IMG/VR virus record: IMGVR_UViG_3300045921_000952 | Span: 1-38,429 of that record | Direction: 5' to 3' (one strand) | DNA from: a virus | Length of the DNA: 38,429 bases | Shown: piece by piece, positions 22,390 to 30,221 of the stretch | Position numbering within the stretch: position 1 is the stretch's first letter | How the letters are laid out: each line of letters begins with the position of its first letter | Position numbers and translations under genes: made by a program | The notes under the pieces: generated by a model | Database searches by the model: none | Told to the model about the DNA's origin: nothing | The model's input: only the letters and a program-made list of their open reading frames with translations

Positions 22390-23256
22390 CTAATCTTCAG
22401 TAAAGTCAAGCGCTGAGTCCAAACCTTGGCACTCAAGTTTGACCTGCTCAACGTGAGCCTGAAGTTCTGGGTTGCCCCACTCTGTCGTCAGAAAGTTGCT
22501 GTCACCCCACACGATGGGCGCGGGGTCTGGGACGTTAGGGACCGCGGGGTCAAGCAAGGTTAAGTCTAAGCTTTCGTAAAAGGCAGGCTTCAAGCACGCG
22601 GGCAGCTGGCTGTCAATGACGTCTAGCGCCTGTTGGAAGTTCATCTCCGCGGTCACGCGCTCAAACAGCTTTTCTACCTTTTTAATGCCCCACCCGCGCA
22701 ACCCTGGCACGCCGTCGCCGGCGTCGCCTAAGATGGCCAGCGCCAAGGCCACCTGCACGGGCTGCTTGACCTTCCAGCGGTGGCAGATGTACGCCTTTGA
22801 CAAGACTGCCTTCTCGTTCAGGCAGTAGTAGTGGACATTGCCGCCTTGAAGCTGCTGGAGGTCCTTGTCGCCTGACACGACAAAAAGCTTTATGGGCTGG
22901 TCAAGCAGGCGGTAGACCACGGTGGCGATGCAGTCGTCGGCCTCGTGCGCCGGCGGGATGGCCTGGGCCGCGTTAAGCAGCCGCGCCAGCGCGCTTGAAA
23001 ACAAGTCAAGTTCTGCGTAGTAGTCATCAGGCTTTTTAGCCCGGGGCTTTTGGCTTTTTGACTTGGTGTCCCAGCAAACAAGCAACTGGTCAACGCCGCC
23101 TAGCGCGCTGTCAGGGCGCAAAAGCGCCAGCAGTGACCTAAGCGCCGCGCAAGCGCCAGCAAAAGGTTGGCCGTCGCGCACGTGGCGCGTGGCATACCAC
23201 GCGCGCGCAAACAGCGAGTTGCCGTCAACCAGGCAGGCTTTAACTTGACCAACCAC
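22390..23256 (-). CDS. 5'-3' exonuclease / flap endonuclease (T4 RNase H-like)
   Basis: A 288-residue enzyme when started at GTG 23256, giving VKACLVDGNSLFARAWYA close to the N-terminus as in the family. The upstream ATG at 23319 would add a Pro/Arg-rich extension lying across the dyad and the divergent gene. Metal-binding Asp residues appear in VDGNS, LLVCWDTK, EADDCIATVV, VVSGDKDLQQL and ILGDAGDGVPGLRGWGIKK (H3TH motif). It should remove RNA primers and flaps during lagging-strand synthesis. It is convergent with the small gene ending at 22386. Confidence 0.87.
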   Translation of the reverse strand: MVGQVKACLVDGNSLFARAWYATRHVRDGQPFAGACAALRSLLALLRPDSALGGVDQLLVCWDTKSKSQKPRAKKPDDYYAELDLFSSALARLLNAAQAIPPAHEADDCIATVVYRLLDQPIKLFVVSGDKDLQQLQGGNVHYYCLNEKAVLSKAYICHRWKVKQPVQVALALAILGDAGDGVPGLRGWGIKKVEKLFERVTAEMNFQQALDVIDSQLPACLKPAFYESLDLTLLDPAVPNVPDPAPIVWGDSNFLTTEWGNPELQAHVEQVKLECQGLDSALDFTED

Positions 23257-23272
23257 GCTAAAAAGAACCTGA

Positions 23273-23294
23273 CACCGCCGGACGCGCGGCGGTG
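23273..23294. promoter_or_regulatory. 8-bp dyad between divergent starts
   Basis: CACCGCCG and CGGCGGTG are perfectly inverted around a 6-base loop in the 53-bp gap between the flap nuclease start (23256) and ATG 23310. It may be an operator or an RNA hairpin. It coincides with a GTG at 23292 that is therefore less attractive as a start. Confidence 0.55.
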
Positions 23295-23309
23295 GTAAGT
23301 AAATTAAGC

Positions 23310-24725
23310 ATGCGCGCAAGCGACCTTAACGTGCTTAGCAGCCTAGACTACTCGCACCCTTGGTGTCTAAGCCAGTCAGACTGCGCTCACCTTTATGAGG
23401 CGGCGATAGAAAGCCAAGCTAAGTCTATCGTTGAACTTGGCACGTTTCACGGGGTCTCGGCGGTGGCGCTGCAGTTGGCAGCCAACCAACTTGGCGCCTC
23501 GTTTGTCACTGTAGACAGTGACGAGTACAGCAAGCCAGAAGACCGGTTAAGGACCTGGCAGGCAGCGGGGTTAAAAGACATACGGAGCACGCGCGCCGAC
23601 GTGGTGGACTTCTTAAGAGGGCTGACAGAGACCGTAGACTTTATCTTTCATGACTCAGCCCACGGTGACCGCGCGCTTGGCGAGTACAAGCTATGCTGGG
23701 AAAAGTTGTCGCCGCGCGGGGTGCTGGCAGTCCACGACGTCGACCACTTGTCTGACGCGGCGCAATTTCACCGCGACCTGAAGCCTGCCAGCGCCAAGTA
23801 TTACAAGGACGACCAGGGCAGGATCTTAGGCATCTACCGGAAAGGCGGCCCGAAGCTGGCGGCGGTCACGCTGGGCTGCGGCGCGCCGGACTACGCGAAA
23901 TACGCCGAGGCGTCTAGCCGGCGCATGAGCCAGTTTACCGGGCTAAACACAGTGGTTTTAGGAAATGAAGAGCTAGGCGACCTGCGCAAAAGGTGCGCGG
24001 CCATACAAGCGTGGCCTGACAACCTGGCGACGTGGGCGCTTAAGTTAAAAATTTTTGACTACGTCGACGCTGACACGGTCCTTTACCACGACGCCGACGT
24101 GTGCTGCGTTGACTGTTGGGACACCTCGCCTTACCTTAACGTGCCAGACTTTGTCGCCGTGCGCGACAGGACCTGGCTGCTGGAAGACCTCATGGGCCCA
24201 AGCGCGCTAAACCTCCTGTCTTACGTCAATGCCGGATTTTTTATCTGCAACCGCGCGCACCACCAACGGGTCTTAGAGCTGGCCTTTGCTGAATTTACGC
24301 GCCATGGCGTCGCCAAGTTTAAGTTTGCTGACCAGTGCGCGATAAATTATGTGCTGCAAGCAGAAGGCGCGCCCGTGCGCTACTTGCCGAAGCTCTATAA
24401 CTTGATGGACCCGTGCCATGAGGCGCTAAAGTATAAAAACTTGGTTAACATCCACACGTGCGGCGCCTACGGGCTTTACGAGCGAAATGAGGCCTTTAAG
24501 ACCACTGGCGAGATTACTTGGGACTTGGCGCAGATGCGCGCGTTAGCTGGCGCCTACAACTACTGGCCGACGCCTGGAAGTTTGCCTAAAACCGTCTACC
24601 TCTTGCCTGACGGCAGCACCTCAGCAGATTTTCTCTGGTTTGCCACCACGCAAGGCGAGCTCAAGCTAGTCACTGGGCGCCATGAAGCGGCAGTACCTTG
24701 CTACCGGCTGATGAAGGTGGGTTGA
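23310..24725 (+). CDS. Methyltransferase-glycosyltransferase fusion protein
   Basis: A 471-residue protein from ATG 23310 (MRASDLNVLSSLDY); GTG 23292 is a longer alternative. Residues 1-180 form a class I SAM methyltransferase of the Methyltransf_24 type: SIVELGTFHGVSAVALQ (39-55), SFVTVDSDEYSK, VDFIFHDSAHGDRA and GVLAVHDVDH. Residues about 182-471 form a GT-A glycosyltransferase with TLGCGAPDYAKYAE at its start, LKLKIFDYVDADTVLYHDAD (DAD at 261-263) and FADQCAINYVLQ. A single polypeptide that both glycosylates and methylates suggests decoration of one polymer, such as a capped glycan. It ends within the convergent small membrane gene. Confidence 0.78.
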   Translation: MRASDLNVLSSLDYSHPWCLSQSDCAHLYEAAIESQAKSIVELGTFHGVSAVALQLAANQLGASFVTVDSDEYSKPEDRLRTWQAAGLKDIRSTRADVVDFLRGLTETVDFIFHDSAHGDRALGEYKLCWEKLSPRGVLAVHDVDHLSDAAQFHRDLKPASAKYYKDDQGRILGIYRKGGPKLAAVTLGCGAPDYAKYAEASSRRMSQFTGLNTVVLGNEELGDLRKRCAAIQAWPDNLATWALKLKIFDYVDADTVLYHDADVCCVDCWDTSPYLNVPDFVAVRDRTWLLEDLMGPSALNLLSYVNAGFFICNRAHHQRVLELAFAEFTRHGVAKFKFADQCAINYVLQAEGAPVRYLPKLYNLMDPCHEALKYKNLVNIHTCGAYGLYERNEAFKTTGEITWDLAQMRALAGAYNYWPTPGSLPKTVYLLPDGSTSADFLWFATTQGELKLVTGRHEAAVPCYRLMKVG

Positions 24726-24844
24726 GCGTAAGAGCTGAGCACCAGGTAAGCTGAGAAGGCCAGCAAGCCTAAGATAGCCGCCAGCACTAAGACGTCACGC
24801 CAAAAGATGAGCAGCGCGCGGGTCTTTCTGCTGAAAAATTTCAT
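24701..24844 (-). CDS. Small single-span membrane protein, 47 residues
   Basis: ATG 24844 overlaps the stop of the preceding 970-residue gene (CTATGA), and the frame runs to a TAG at 24701. It encodes MKFFSRKTRALLIFWRD followed by a hydrophobic helix VLVLAAILGLLAFSAYLVL and a short tail. The basic n-region and single span suggest a membrane anchor or a lysis regulator. ATGA coupling supports expression. It overlaps the convergent fusion gene by 25 bases. Confidence 0.6.
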   Translation of the reverse strand: MKFFSRKTRALLIFWRDVLVLAAILGLLAFSAYLVLSSYAQPTFISR

Positions 24845-27753
24845 AGCTTGCTTTTCACGTACTCGTCGCTAAAAAAGGCCAGCCGCACCCGCAGGTCATT
24901 GTCGCCAAAAGATACCAGCCAGCCGCCTTCAACCCTTAAGTTGCCGCATGGAAAGACGACCAGGTGTCCGGTTGGCCGGTTTACATTAGGCACCTCGTCT
25001 TCAGCAGCTAACAATGGCTGCTTTGACATGCGCACGGGCTTGAAAGGTGGCGTGCTTTCAAACGCGTACAACCCAATAAAATACCGGCGCTCAGGCCCCC
25101 ACGGACCTGGGCGGATCATTTTGCTGCTGTGAAAAAATGACCAGTACAACCCGTCGTGCTTTACCGGGCAAGTGCCGCCTCTTGGCTCGCCAAGGTCTGG
25201 CCACTGACAGTCGTACGGCTCGTCGTAAACTAACTTTGTAGCGCGGCTGTTTAAGTCTACCTTTAAGATCTTGTGCGGGTGAATGGTGTGGCAGGCGTAA
25301 AGTTCGCGCGCGTGCTCAAAAAATGTCCAATTTTTCTCAAGCTTGTCGTGCGGCCAAGGTTTTTCCAGGTAAAAGCTGTCAACGATGTCTAAAGTTTTCT
25401 CGTTAAACAAGGCGAGCCCTACTACCCTGCCGTCGGTATACGTTAGCCACAATTGGTTGTCATAGATAAAAAATCTAGGGTCTTCTACACAGTAACCGTC
25501 AAATTCCGAGTACAAGTTTAAGATTTTATTGCTTTCAGGGATAGGTTCCCAGTTGCCATCAAGCTCAGACATGGCGATCTTTGTCATCTTAAACCACGGG
25601 ACGCACTCACAGCGATAAGCAAGTAACCTTTTGCCTTTCCACTCAATAAGCGCGGGGTTAAACCAAGCTTGCACTTTACCATAGCTACTTGATGTCCAAT
25701 AGCCCGCGTCGCGCAACATGCACTTAGGCAACGGGATGCTTTGCAGTAACTTGTGGCTGCTAATAACCAACGTTGAACTTAAGCTGCTGGTAGTTGACCT
25801 AAGCTTAGCGGGCAAGTCAGCCACGCGCAGCTCCTGGGTAGAAGGCGCGTGTTGAACATCGCTAGCATGTTGAACGTCGCTAGCATGTTGAACGTCGCTG
25901 CTTACATCGTGTTGGGAGTTTCCAGCACTACTACTGCTGCTGAGACTGACCACTGCCTTAGCAGCTTCCGCGCCATGGCTAACTTCATGCTTAAAGCGGA
26001 CAAATGGCGGCACTTTAGCTTGCGGGGGCTCGCTGGCTAAAAGTTTGAACTCCGGCTGGCTGCGGTACTCGGCTAAAACTTGCAAGATCTTGTCGACATG
26101 GTAGCCAATTAACCGCACGTCGCGCGAATTTGGGTTTTGGCTGATGTCGCTGCCGCACATGATGTGCTCCAGCCCCCAGATGTTTTGGCCATGATACGTG
26201 CGGACGTAGACCAGCGGGTCTACCTTAGGGTTGAAAATTGAGTTGTCGATGGCGATAACTTGCTTGAAATTTTCCTTAAACGCGGTGTCCTCGCGCAGCT
26301 CAAGCGGCAGGTAACGGTGGCGGATCTTGCGGTTAAACAAGATTGACATGTGCTGACCGCCGTCCATCTTGTCGTAAAACGCCGCCCCGGTCAGCAAGTT
26401 AAGCCGAATTTGCCAAAGAAAGGTCACCAGCGCGTCTTCAGCCGCGTGCTCCATCTGGGCCTCAATGCGCCTGGGGTGGTGCCAGTCGTCGTCATCCCAC
26501 TGGATAAGCCACTCGCCGTCAGCGTGGTCAAGGCTTAAATTTCGCAAGTCGCCTAAGGTGACATTTTCAGTTTTTTGAACGTGAATTTCCTTAATCCGCG
26601 GGTCGCCGTTAGCCAGCGAGTAGTTGCCGTGGTTGATGATAACCAGCTGCTTGTTTGGCCACGTCTGGCGCAAAAAGCAGTCCACCGCGACGCGCGCCAG
26701 GCACGCGCGGCTAGGGTGCTTGCCGGTCAACATGAGCGCGGACACCAGCGGCTTTTTGAGCCCGTCCTCCATGAGGTTGAGGCGGTAATCTTGCCACTTG
26801 GTTAAAAGTTGCCGCTTCTTTTTAGGCTCTTTTGGGATTGAAATCGACCCGGCGCGCCGGGTCACTTGGCAGACAAGGCCGCGGCTTAGCGCGGTCATGG
26901 CCACGCCTTGCTTAAACCATGACAGCCACAGCGCGGCGTCTTCATAGGCCTCAAGGGTCTCGTCAAAGAGCTTGCCGTCTGGCGGCACAAGCGACGCGTG
27001 AAAGGCTACCGTGCCGATGGGGATGTTGCCAATAAGCTGATTTTCAGGCTTGGCCAACTTGACTGACGCGTGCTCGTTTAGAAATTGCGGCGAGTTAACT
27101 TGGTAGTCGCCAAAGCCGGCAAGCGCCCCGCTTTCAACGAACGGCTGCAAGAGGTTGCCCACTAAGTTAGGGTCAGCGATGTCGTCAGCGTCAAAAAAGT
27201 AGATGACTGGAAACTTATCGCGGTAAGGTTTTCCAAGTTCTAGCGCCGCGTTGCGGGCGGCGCCTATAGTTTTTGCCTTTTTAAGGCGCCGTGTAATTTT
27301 GATTTGCGCGGACAATGGGTGCTCGACAGCCAGCGCGTAGGTGGCGTCAGTCGACGCGTCATCTGCAAAAATTAACGCCCACGGCAAGCCTTTAAGCGCG
27401 CGGTCTAGCGACTCAAGCGCGCGGTTAATAAATGTCGACGCGTTGTGGGCAGTCATGACCACCTGCACCTTAAGTTCGCGCTTTCCGCCCTCCTTAGGCT
27501 TAAGCGCCGGCGGTTCAGGAAGTTTAGGGGTTTTTGCGGGCGCTAACTTAGCGCGCGCTTCTAGCTTTTGCCAAAGCGCCGGCGTCACGACGCCGTCAAT
27601 TTGGCTGCCGACTGAACTTTGAAAGCGTTGGACGGCAGCTTCAGTTTTGCGGTCAAAGTTGCCCGTGACACTTAGGTGCTCGCCGACGGCGTTAAGCAGC
27701 TCTTGAAGCTGCGCCACAAACGGACCTTGGTTGCCAACGCGCAAAGTAATCAT
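24841..27753 (-). CDS. Four-domain protein: peptidoglycan-binding, two GT2 glycosyltransferases, GH130/GH43-like propeller
   Basis: A 970-residue protein. Residues 1-67 match PG_binding_1 (LRVGNQGPFVAQLQELL, LSVTGNFDRKTEAAVQRFQ, DGVVTPALWQKL). Residues 95-330 form a GT2 domain (VVMTAHNASTFINRAL, FADDASTDATY at 129-139, IYFFDADD at 184-191). Residues about 340-575 form a second GT2 (PSRACLARVAVDCFLRQTWP, EWLIQWDDDDWHHPRRI). A Ser-rich linker with three SDVQHA repeats leads to a five-bladed propeller (FNPALIEWKGKRLLAYR, CVEDPRFFIYDNQLWLTYTD, NWTFFEHARELY, GEPRGGTCPV), typical of GH130/GH43-type mannoside enzymes. It probably builds or trims a glycan at or near peptidoglycan. AGTTGAGGTGCT before the ATG contains one of the window's few Shine-Dalgarno-like sequences. 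Confidence 0.8.
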   Translation of the reverse strand: MITLRVGNQGPFVAQLQELLNAVGEHLSVTGNFDRKTEAAVQRFQSSVGSQIDGVVTPALWQKLEARAKLAPAKTPKLPEPPALKPKEGGKRELKVQVVMTAHNASTFINRALESLDRALKGLPWALIFADDASTDATYALAVEHPLSAQIKITRRLKKAKTIGAARNAALELGKPYRDKFPVIYFFDADDIADPNLVGNLLQPFVESGALAGFGDYQVNSPQFLNEHASVKLAKPENQLIGNIPIGTVAFHASLVPPDGKLFDETLEAYEDAALWLSWFKQGVAMTALSRGLVCQVTRRAGSISIPKEPKKKRQLLTKWQDYRLNLMEDGLKKPLVSALMLTGKHPSRACLARVAVDCFLRQTWPNKQLVIINHGNYSLANGDPRIKEIHVQKTENVTLGDLRNLSLDHADGEWLIQWDDDDWHHPRRIEAQMEHAAEDALVTFLWQIRLNLLTGAAFYDKMDGGQHMSILFNRKIRHRYLPLELREDTAFKENFKQVIAIDNSIFNPKVDPLVYVRTYHGQNIWGLEHIMCGSDISQNPNSRDVRLIGYHVDKILQVLAEYRSQPEFKLLASEPPQAKVPPFVRFKHEVSHGAEAAKAVVSLSSSSSAGNSQHDVSSDVQHASDVQHASDVQHAPSTQELRVADLPAKLRSTTSSLSSTLVISSHKLLQSIPLPKCMLRDAGYWTSSSYGKVQAWFNPALIEWKGKRLLAYRCECVPWFKMTKIAMSELDGNWEPIPESNKILNLYSEFDGYCVEDPRFFIYDNQLWLTYTDGRVVGLALFNEKTLDIVDSFYLEKPWPHDKLEKNWTFFEHARELYACHTIHPHKILKVDLNSRATKLVYDEPYDCQWPDLGEPRGGTCPVKHDGLYWSFFHSSKMIRPGPWGPERRYFIGLYAFESTPPFKPVRMSKQPLLAAEDEVPNVNRPTGHLVVFPCGNLRVEGGWLVSFGDNDLRVRLAFFSDEYVKSKL
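25849..25902. repeat. 18-bp tandem repeat, three copies, in the GT-propeller linker
   Basis: Three 18-base units (25849-25866, 25867-25884, 25885-25902) sharing ATGTTGAACGTCGCTAGC with few changes encode SDVQHA repeats. It is a likely hinge of variable length. Confidence 0.85.
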
Positions 27754-28451
27754 AGCACCTCAACTCCCAACGTCGTCAAACTTATCCCCTTAGGCAAAAT
27801 GGCGTCTGACAGCGTGACGAGCTTGAACTTGGCGCTAAGTTGGCGTAAAAGTTCAGCGCAGGACAGGTCTAGGTCGCAAACTTTAAGCCAGGCGTGCGCG
27901 CGGTAACTTGGCCGCGCTAAAGTTAGCGTGCTGCCAGGGCAGATGAAGTTGCCCAGCTTTTCACTGTCAACCCCCAGGTCCCAAAAGATGACGACGTTGT
28001 CAAAAAAGCCGTGGAGCGTGGACTTGACATTTAAGAGGTCTACGGCGTCAGGCCAGCGCGCGAGCGCCTGGCCGTAGCTGCCAGTCAGCCAAGGTTGAAA
28101 CCGCACCGTGACGACGTTGCGGGTTGACTTTAGGGTTAAGTGGTCAGGCGGGTTGACAAGCAACTGCGCGGGCGCGGTAACCAGCGAGTTTGCAAGCTCG
28201 CTGGCCGCGTGGGCCCAAAATGCCTTAAGCAACTTTGGGCCAAGCTGGCTTAAGCTCGCGCGTGGGTCAAACGCGTCTAGCAGTAACTTATAGCACTCTG
28301 GCGAAACGTCTTGGCTTAAGGCCAGCTTGGCGCGCTGCACAAACTCAAGCTCTGGCTTTGCAAGCCGCAGCAGGTCAAACTTTTGGTAGCCTTGCAGCAG
28401 GTTGGCCAGGTTGACGTTGACACGCTGTAAAAAGAAGTCATCTTCTTTCAT
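27750..28451 (-). CDS. Unknown protein preceding the GT fusion
   Basis: A 233-residue protein (MKEDDFFLQRVNVNLANLLQ) that is helical at first (LAKPELEFVQRAKLALSQDV, LLLDAFDPRASLSQLG) and more beta-like later (VVTVRFQPWLTGSYGQAL, NVVIFWDLGVDSEKLG). No motif is recognised. ATGA overlaps with both neighbours (28451 and 27753) make it translationally linked to the membrane protein and the large fusion protein, so a shared pathway at the envelope is possible. Confidence 0.65.
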   Translation of the reverse strand: MKEDDFFLQRVNVNLANLLQGYQKFDLLRLAKPELEFVQRAKLALSQDVSPECYKLLLDAFDPRASLSQLGPKLLKAFWAHAASELANSLVTAPAQLLVNPPDHLTLKSTRNVVTVRFQPWLTGSYGQALARWPDAVDLLNVKSTLHGFFDNVVIFWDLGVDSEKLGNFICPGSTLTLARPSYRAHAWLKVCDLDLSCAELLRQLSAKFKLVTLSDAILPKGISLTTLGVEVL

Positions 28452-28750
28452 TTTGTGCCGCGCGTAAAAGCCAGCGTCAACTTGGCCGCGTCGTTAGGCA
28501 AATTTTTGATGTCACCCCACACCTTGATCACAAACCAGATGCACCGGTAAGCCAAGCTCACCAGCCAAAGTTGAAATAGCAGCAGGCTTACTAGCGCCGC
28601 CGCGAGAAAGCCGTGCCAGGTGGCTGCCGGCGAGAAAACGCGCCAAAATAGCGTAGCCATGGCAGTCAGCCCAAGCAGGCCTAAGATGGCAAGGTCATAA
28701 GGCCTGAACATGCCAAGTTCCCACAGTGTCTTCAGTTGCGACTTTTCCAT
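28448..28750 (-). CDS. Membrane protein with two or more transmembrane segments
   Basis: A 100-residue protein with hydrophobic stretches YDLAILGLLGLTAMATLFW (about 18-36) and FLAAALVSLLLFQLWLVSLA (about 48-67), plus CIWFVIKVW, then a Lys/Arg-containing tail. It lies between the second sigma-like gene (1-base gap) and an unknown gene (ATGA overlap). It may anchor the glycan-active fusion protein or act as a holin-like pore; the sequence alone does not decide. Confidence 0.65.
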   Translation of the reverse strand: MEKSQLKTLWELGMFRPYDLAILGLLGLTAMATLFWRVFSPAATWHGFLAAALVSLLLFQLWLVSLAYRCIWFVIKVWGDIKNLPNDAAKLTLAFTRGTK

Positions 28751-28751
28751 G

Positions 28752-30218
28752 TTACTTTAACAACCGCTCTTTGGCGTGCAAGTTGATCAACTTGATGGCT
28801 TCTTCAGCCGAGATGTGGTCAGGCAGGTAAAAGCCGTTTTTCACCCTAACCAGCCGGCGTTTCAAGTTTTCTGACGGGTTGCAAAACCTGAGCTTCAAGC
28901 GCTCGCGGCGCTCGTACCAAAAGATGTAGCGCGCGATAGACGAGGCCTCCTTGTAGTCAAGGTAGATGTTTTCCTTAGACGGCCGCCGCACGAAGTTTTC
29001 CAGCAGGAAGGCGTCAATCTCGTCGTCGCGCTCGGCGCGTCGCGCGTCATTGGGCGCGGCCTGCGGGCTCGCTTGTTTGACCTGGCTGGCTTGAAGCTGG
29101 CTGACCTTAAAGTTAGCCTTGTTGTCAGTTAAAATTGGCGTGCGGATGATCTTTGACCCCATGAGCCGCGGCGAGTATGAGATCGTGCCGTCGATGCCGT
29201 GGGTGGCTGCCTCTTGCTGGCAAGCTTCTTTTACCCCGCACGACAGGCAGCGCGGCGAGCTCTTGTCATAAAGCACGCCAAAGCATGTCTCAAATTGGGT
29301 CGTGGTGTCGGGGCTCTTCGCGCCGACCACGCGCAGCAGCTCAGCGATGTCGCCAGTTACCTTTTCTGACTCGCGGCGCGCGGCCATGGTAAACATGCGG
29401 GCAATGGTGTCGCGCTCAAACTTTAGCGAGTCAGGCACCTGCAAGTTGAAGACTTGGCACAAGGTAGTCAAGGCCGCGTTGTACCTGACATCAACCTTTT
29501 CATTTTGCATGCTCATGAACTTTTGCTGAATTGACCGCTGTACAGTTAAGAACAAGTCAAGGTCCATGCCTAGGCCGCGCGCCTTGTCAATGTCCTTGAT
29601 GTGTACCTTTATCGCGTCAGTTTTGACGTGCCCATGAAAGCTGCGGTACGCGGCCCAAAACCAAGCTTCCTCGTTGGGGCTTAGCAGCTGGTCAAAGACA
29701 AGCTTTTCCAGGGGTGTCAAGGCGCTCTTGACATGCTCGATAAGTTCCTTTTCTTCAAGCTCGTGAAGGGTAGACAGCTCTTCAGGCTCGCCGAGCTGCA
29801 GGTGGGCTTCAGGGTCGTCGATGCTTAACTCCACTGGCTTGTTGCTTTCGCGCAGCGGGTCAAGCCGCTCTTCTTTGGTGGGCAGGCGGTGCCCGGTGCG
29901 CTTGATGGTCCCGCGGTACCGGTGCACCAGCCCTTTGATGTGGTTGTTGACCACCGTCTTAAAAAACTTAAACCACTCCGTGCGCGTAGGGTTAGGGTTG
30001 CCAGGCAGGCGGCCGACAAAGCCCTTGTGGATGAGCTCAGCAAGCTTGAGGTTGCCCTCAGCCACCAGGTCTGGGTAGTTGAGCTGCGGGCAACTTATGT
30101 CTGTGTACCGGCTGGCAATTGACGCGATGACATTGTCAATGTCAGCTTTCAGGGGTTGAAGTTCAGGCGGGAAGTCAACTGGCGTGCCAGTTGGGTGTGT
30201 GTTAGGAAGTGCAGTCAT
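28752..30218 (-). CDS. Sigma-factor-like protein B with Cys cluster
   Basis: A 488-residue protein. Residues 25-110 resemble sigma region 2: an N-terminal helix, then NYPDLVAEGNLKLAELIHKG and WFKFFKTVVNNHIKGLVHRY with the basic IKRTGHRLP following, as in phage gp55-type or divergent sigma-70 proteins. Residues 159-190 (ELIEHVKSALTPLEKLVFDQ) resemble the start of region 3/4. Cys312, Cys324, Cys327 and Cys333 (CFGVLYDKSS..CLSCGVKEAC) form a probable metal site not usual for sigma factors. The C-terminus is charged (YERRERLKLRF). It may direct host RNA polymerase to late promoters, with the next gene upstream as partner. Confidence 0.55.
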   Translation of the reverse strand: MTALPNTHPTGTPVDFPPELQPLKADIDNVIASIASRYTDISCPQLNYPDLVAEGNLKLAELIHKGFVGRLPGNPNPTRTEWFKFFKTVVNNHIKGLVHRYRGTIKRTGHRLPTKEERLDPLRESNKPVELSIDDPEAHLQLGEPEELSTLHELEEKELIEHVKSALTPLEKLVFDQLLSPNEEAWFWAAYRSFHGHVKTDAIKVHIKDIDKARGLGMDLDLFLTVQRSIQQKFMSMQNEKVDVRYNAALTTLCQVFNLQVPDSLKFERDTIARMFTMAARRESEKVTGDIAELLRVVGAKSPDTTTQFETCFGVLYDKSSPRCLSCGVKEACQQEAATHGIDGTISYSPRLMGSKIIRTPILTDNKANFKVSQLQASQVKQASPQAAPNDARRAERDDEIDAFLLENFVRRPSKENIYLDYKEASSIARYIFWYERRERLKLRFCNPSENLKRRLVRVKNGFYLPDHISAEEAIKLINLHAKERLLK

Positions 30219-30221
30219 AGG

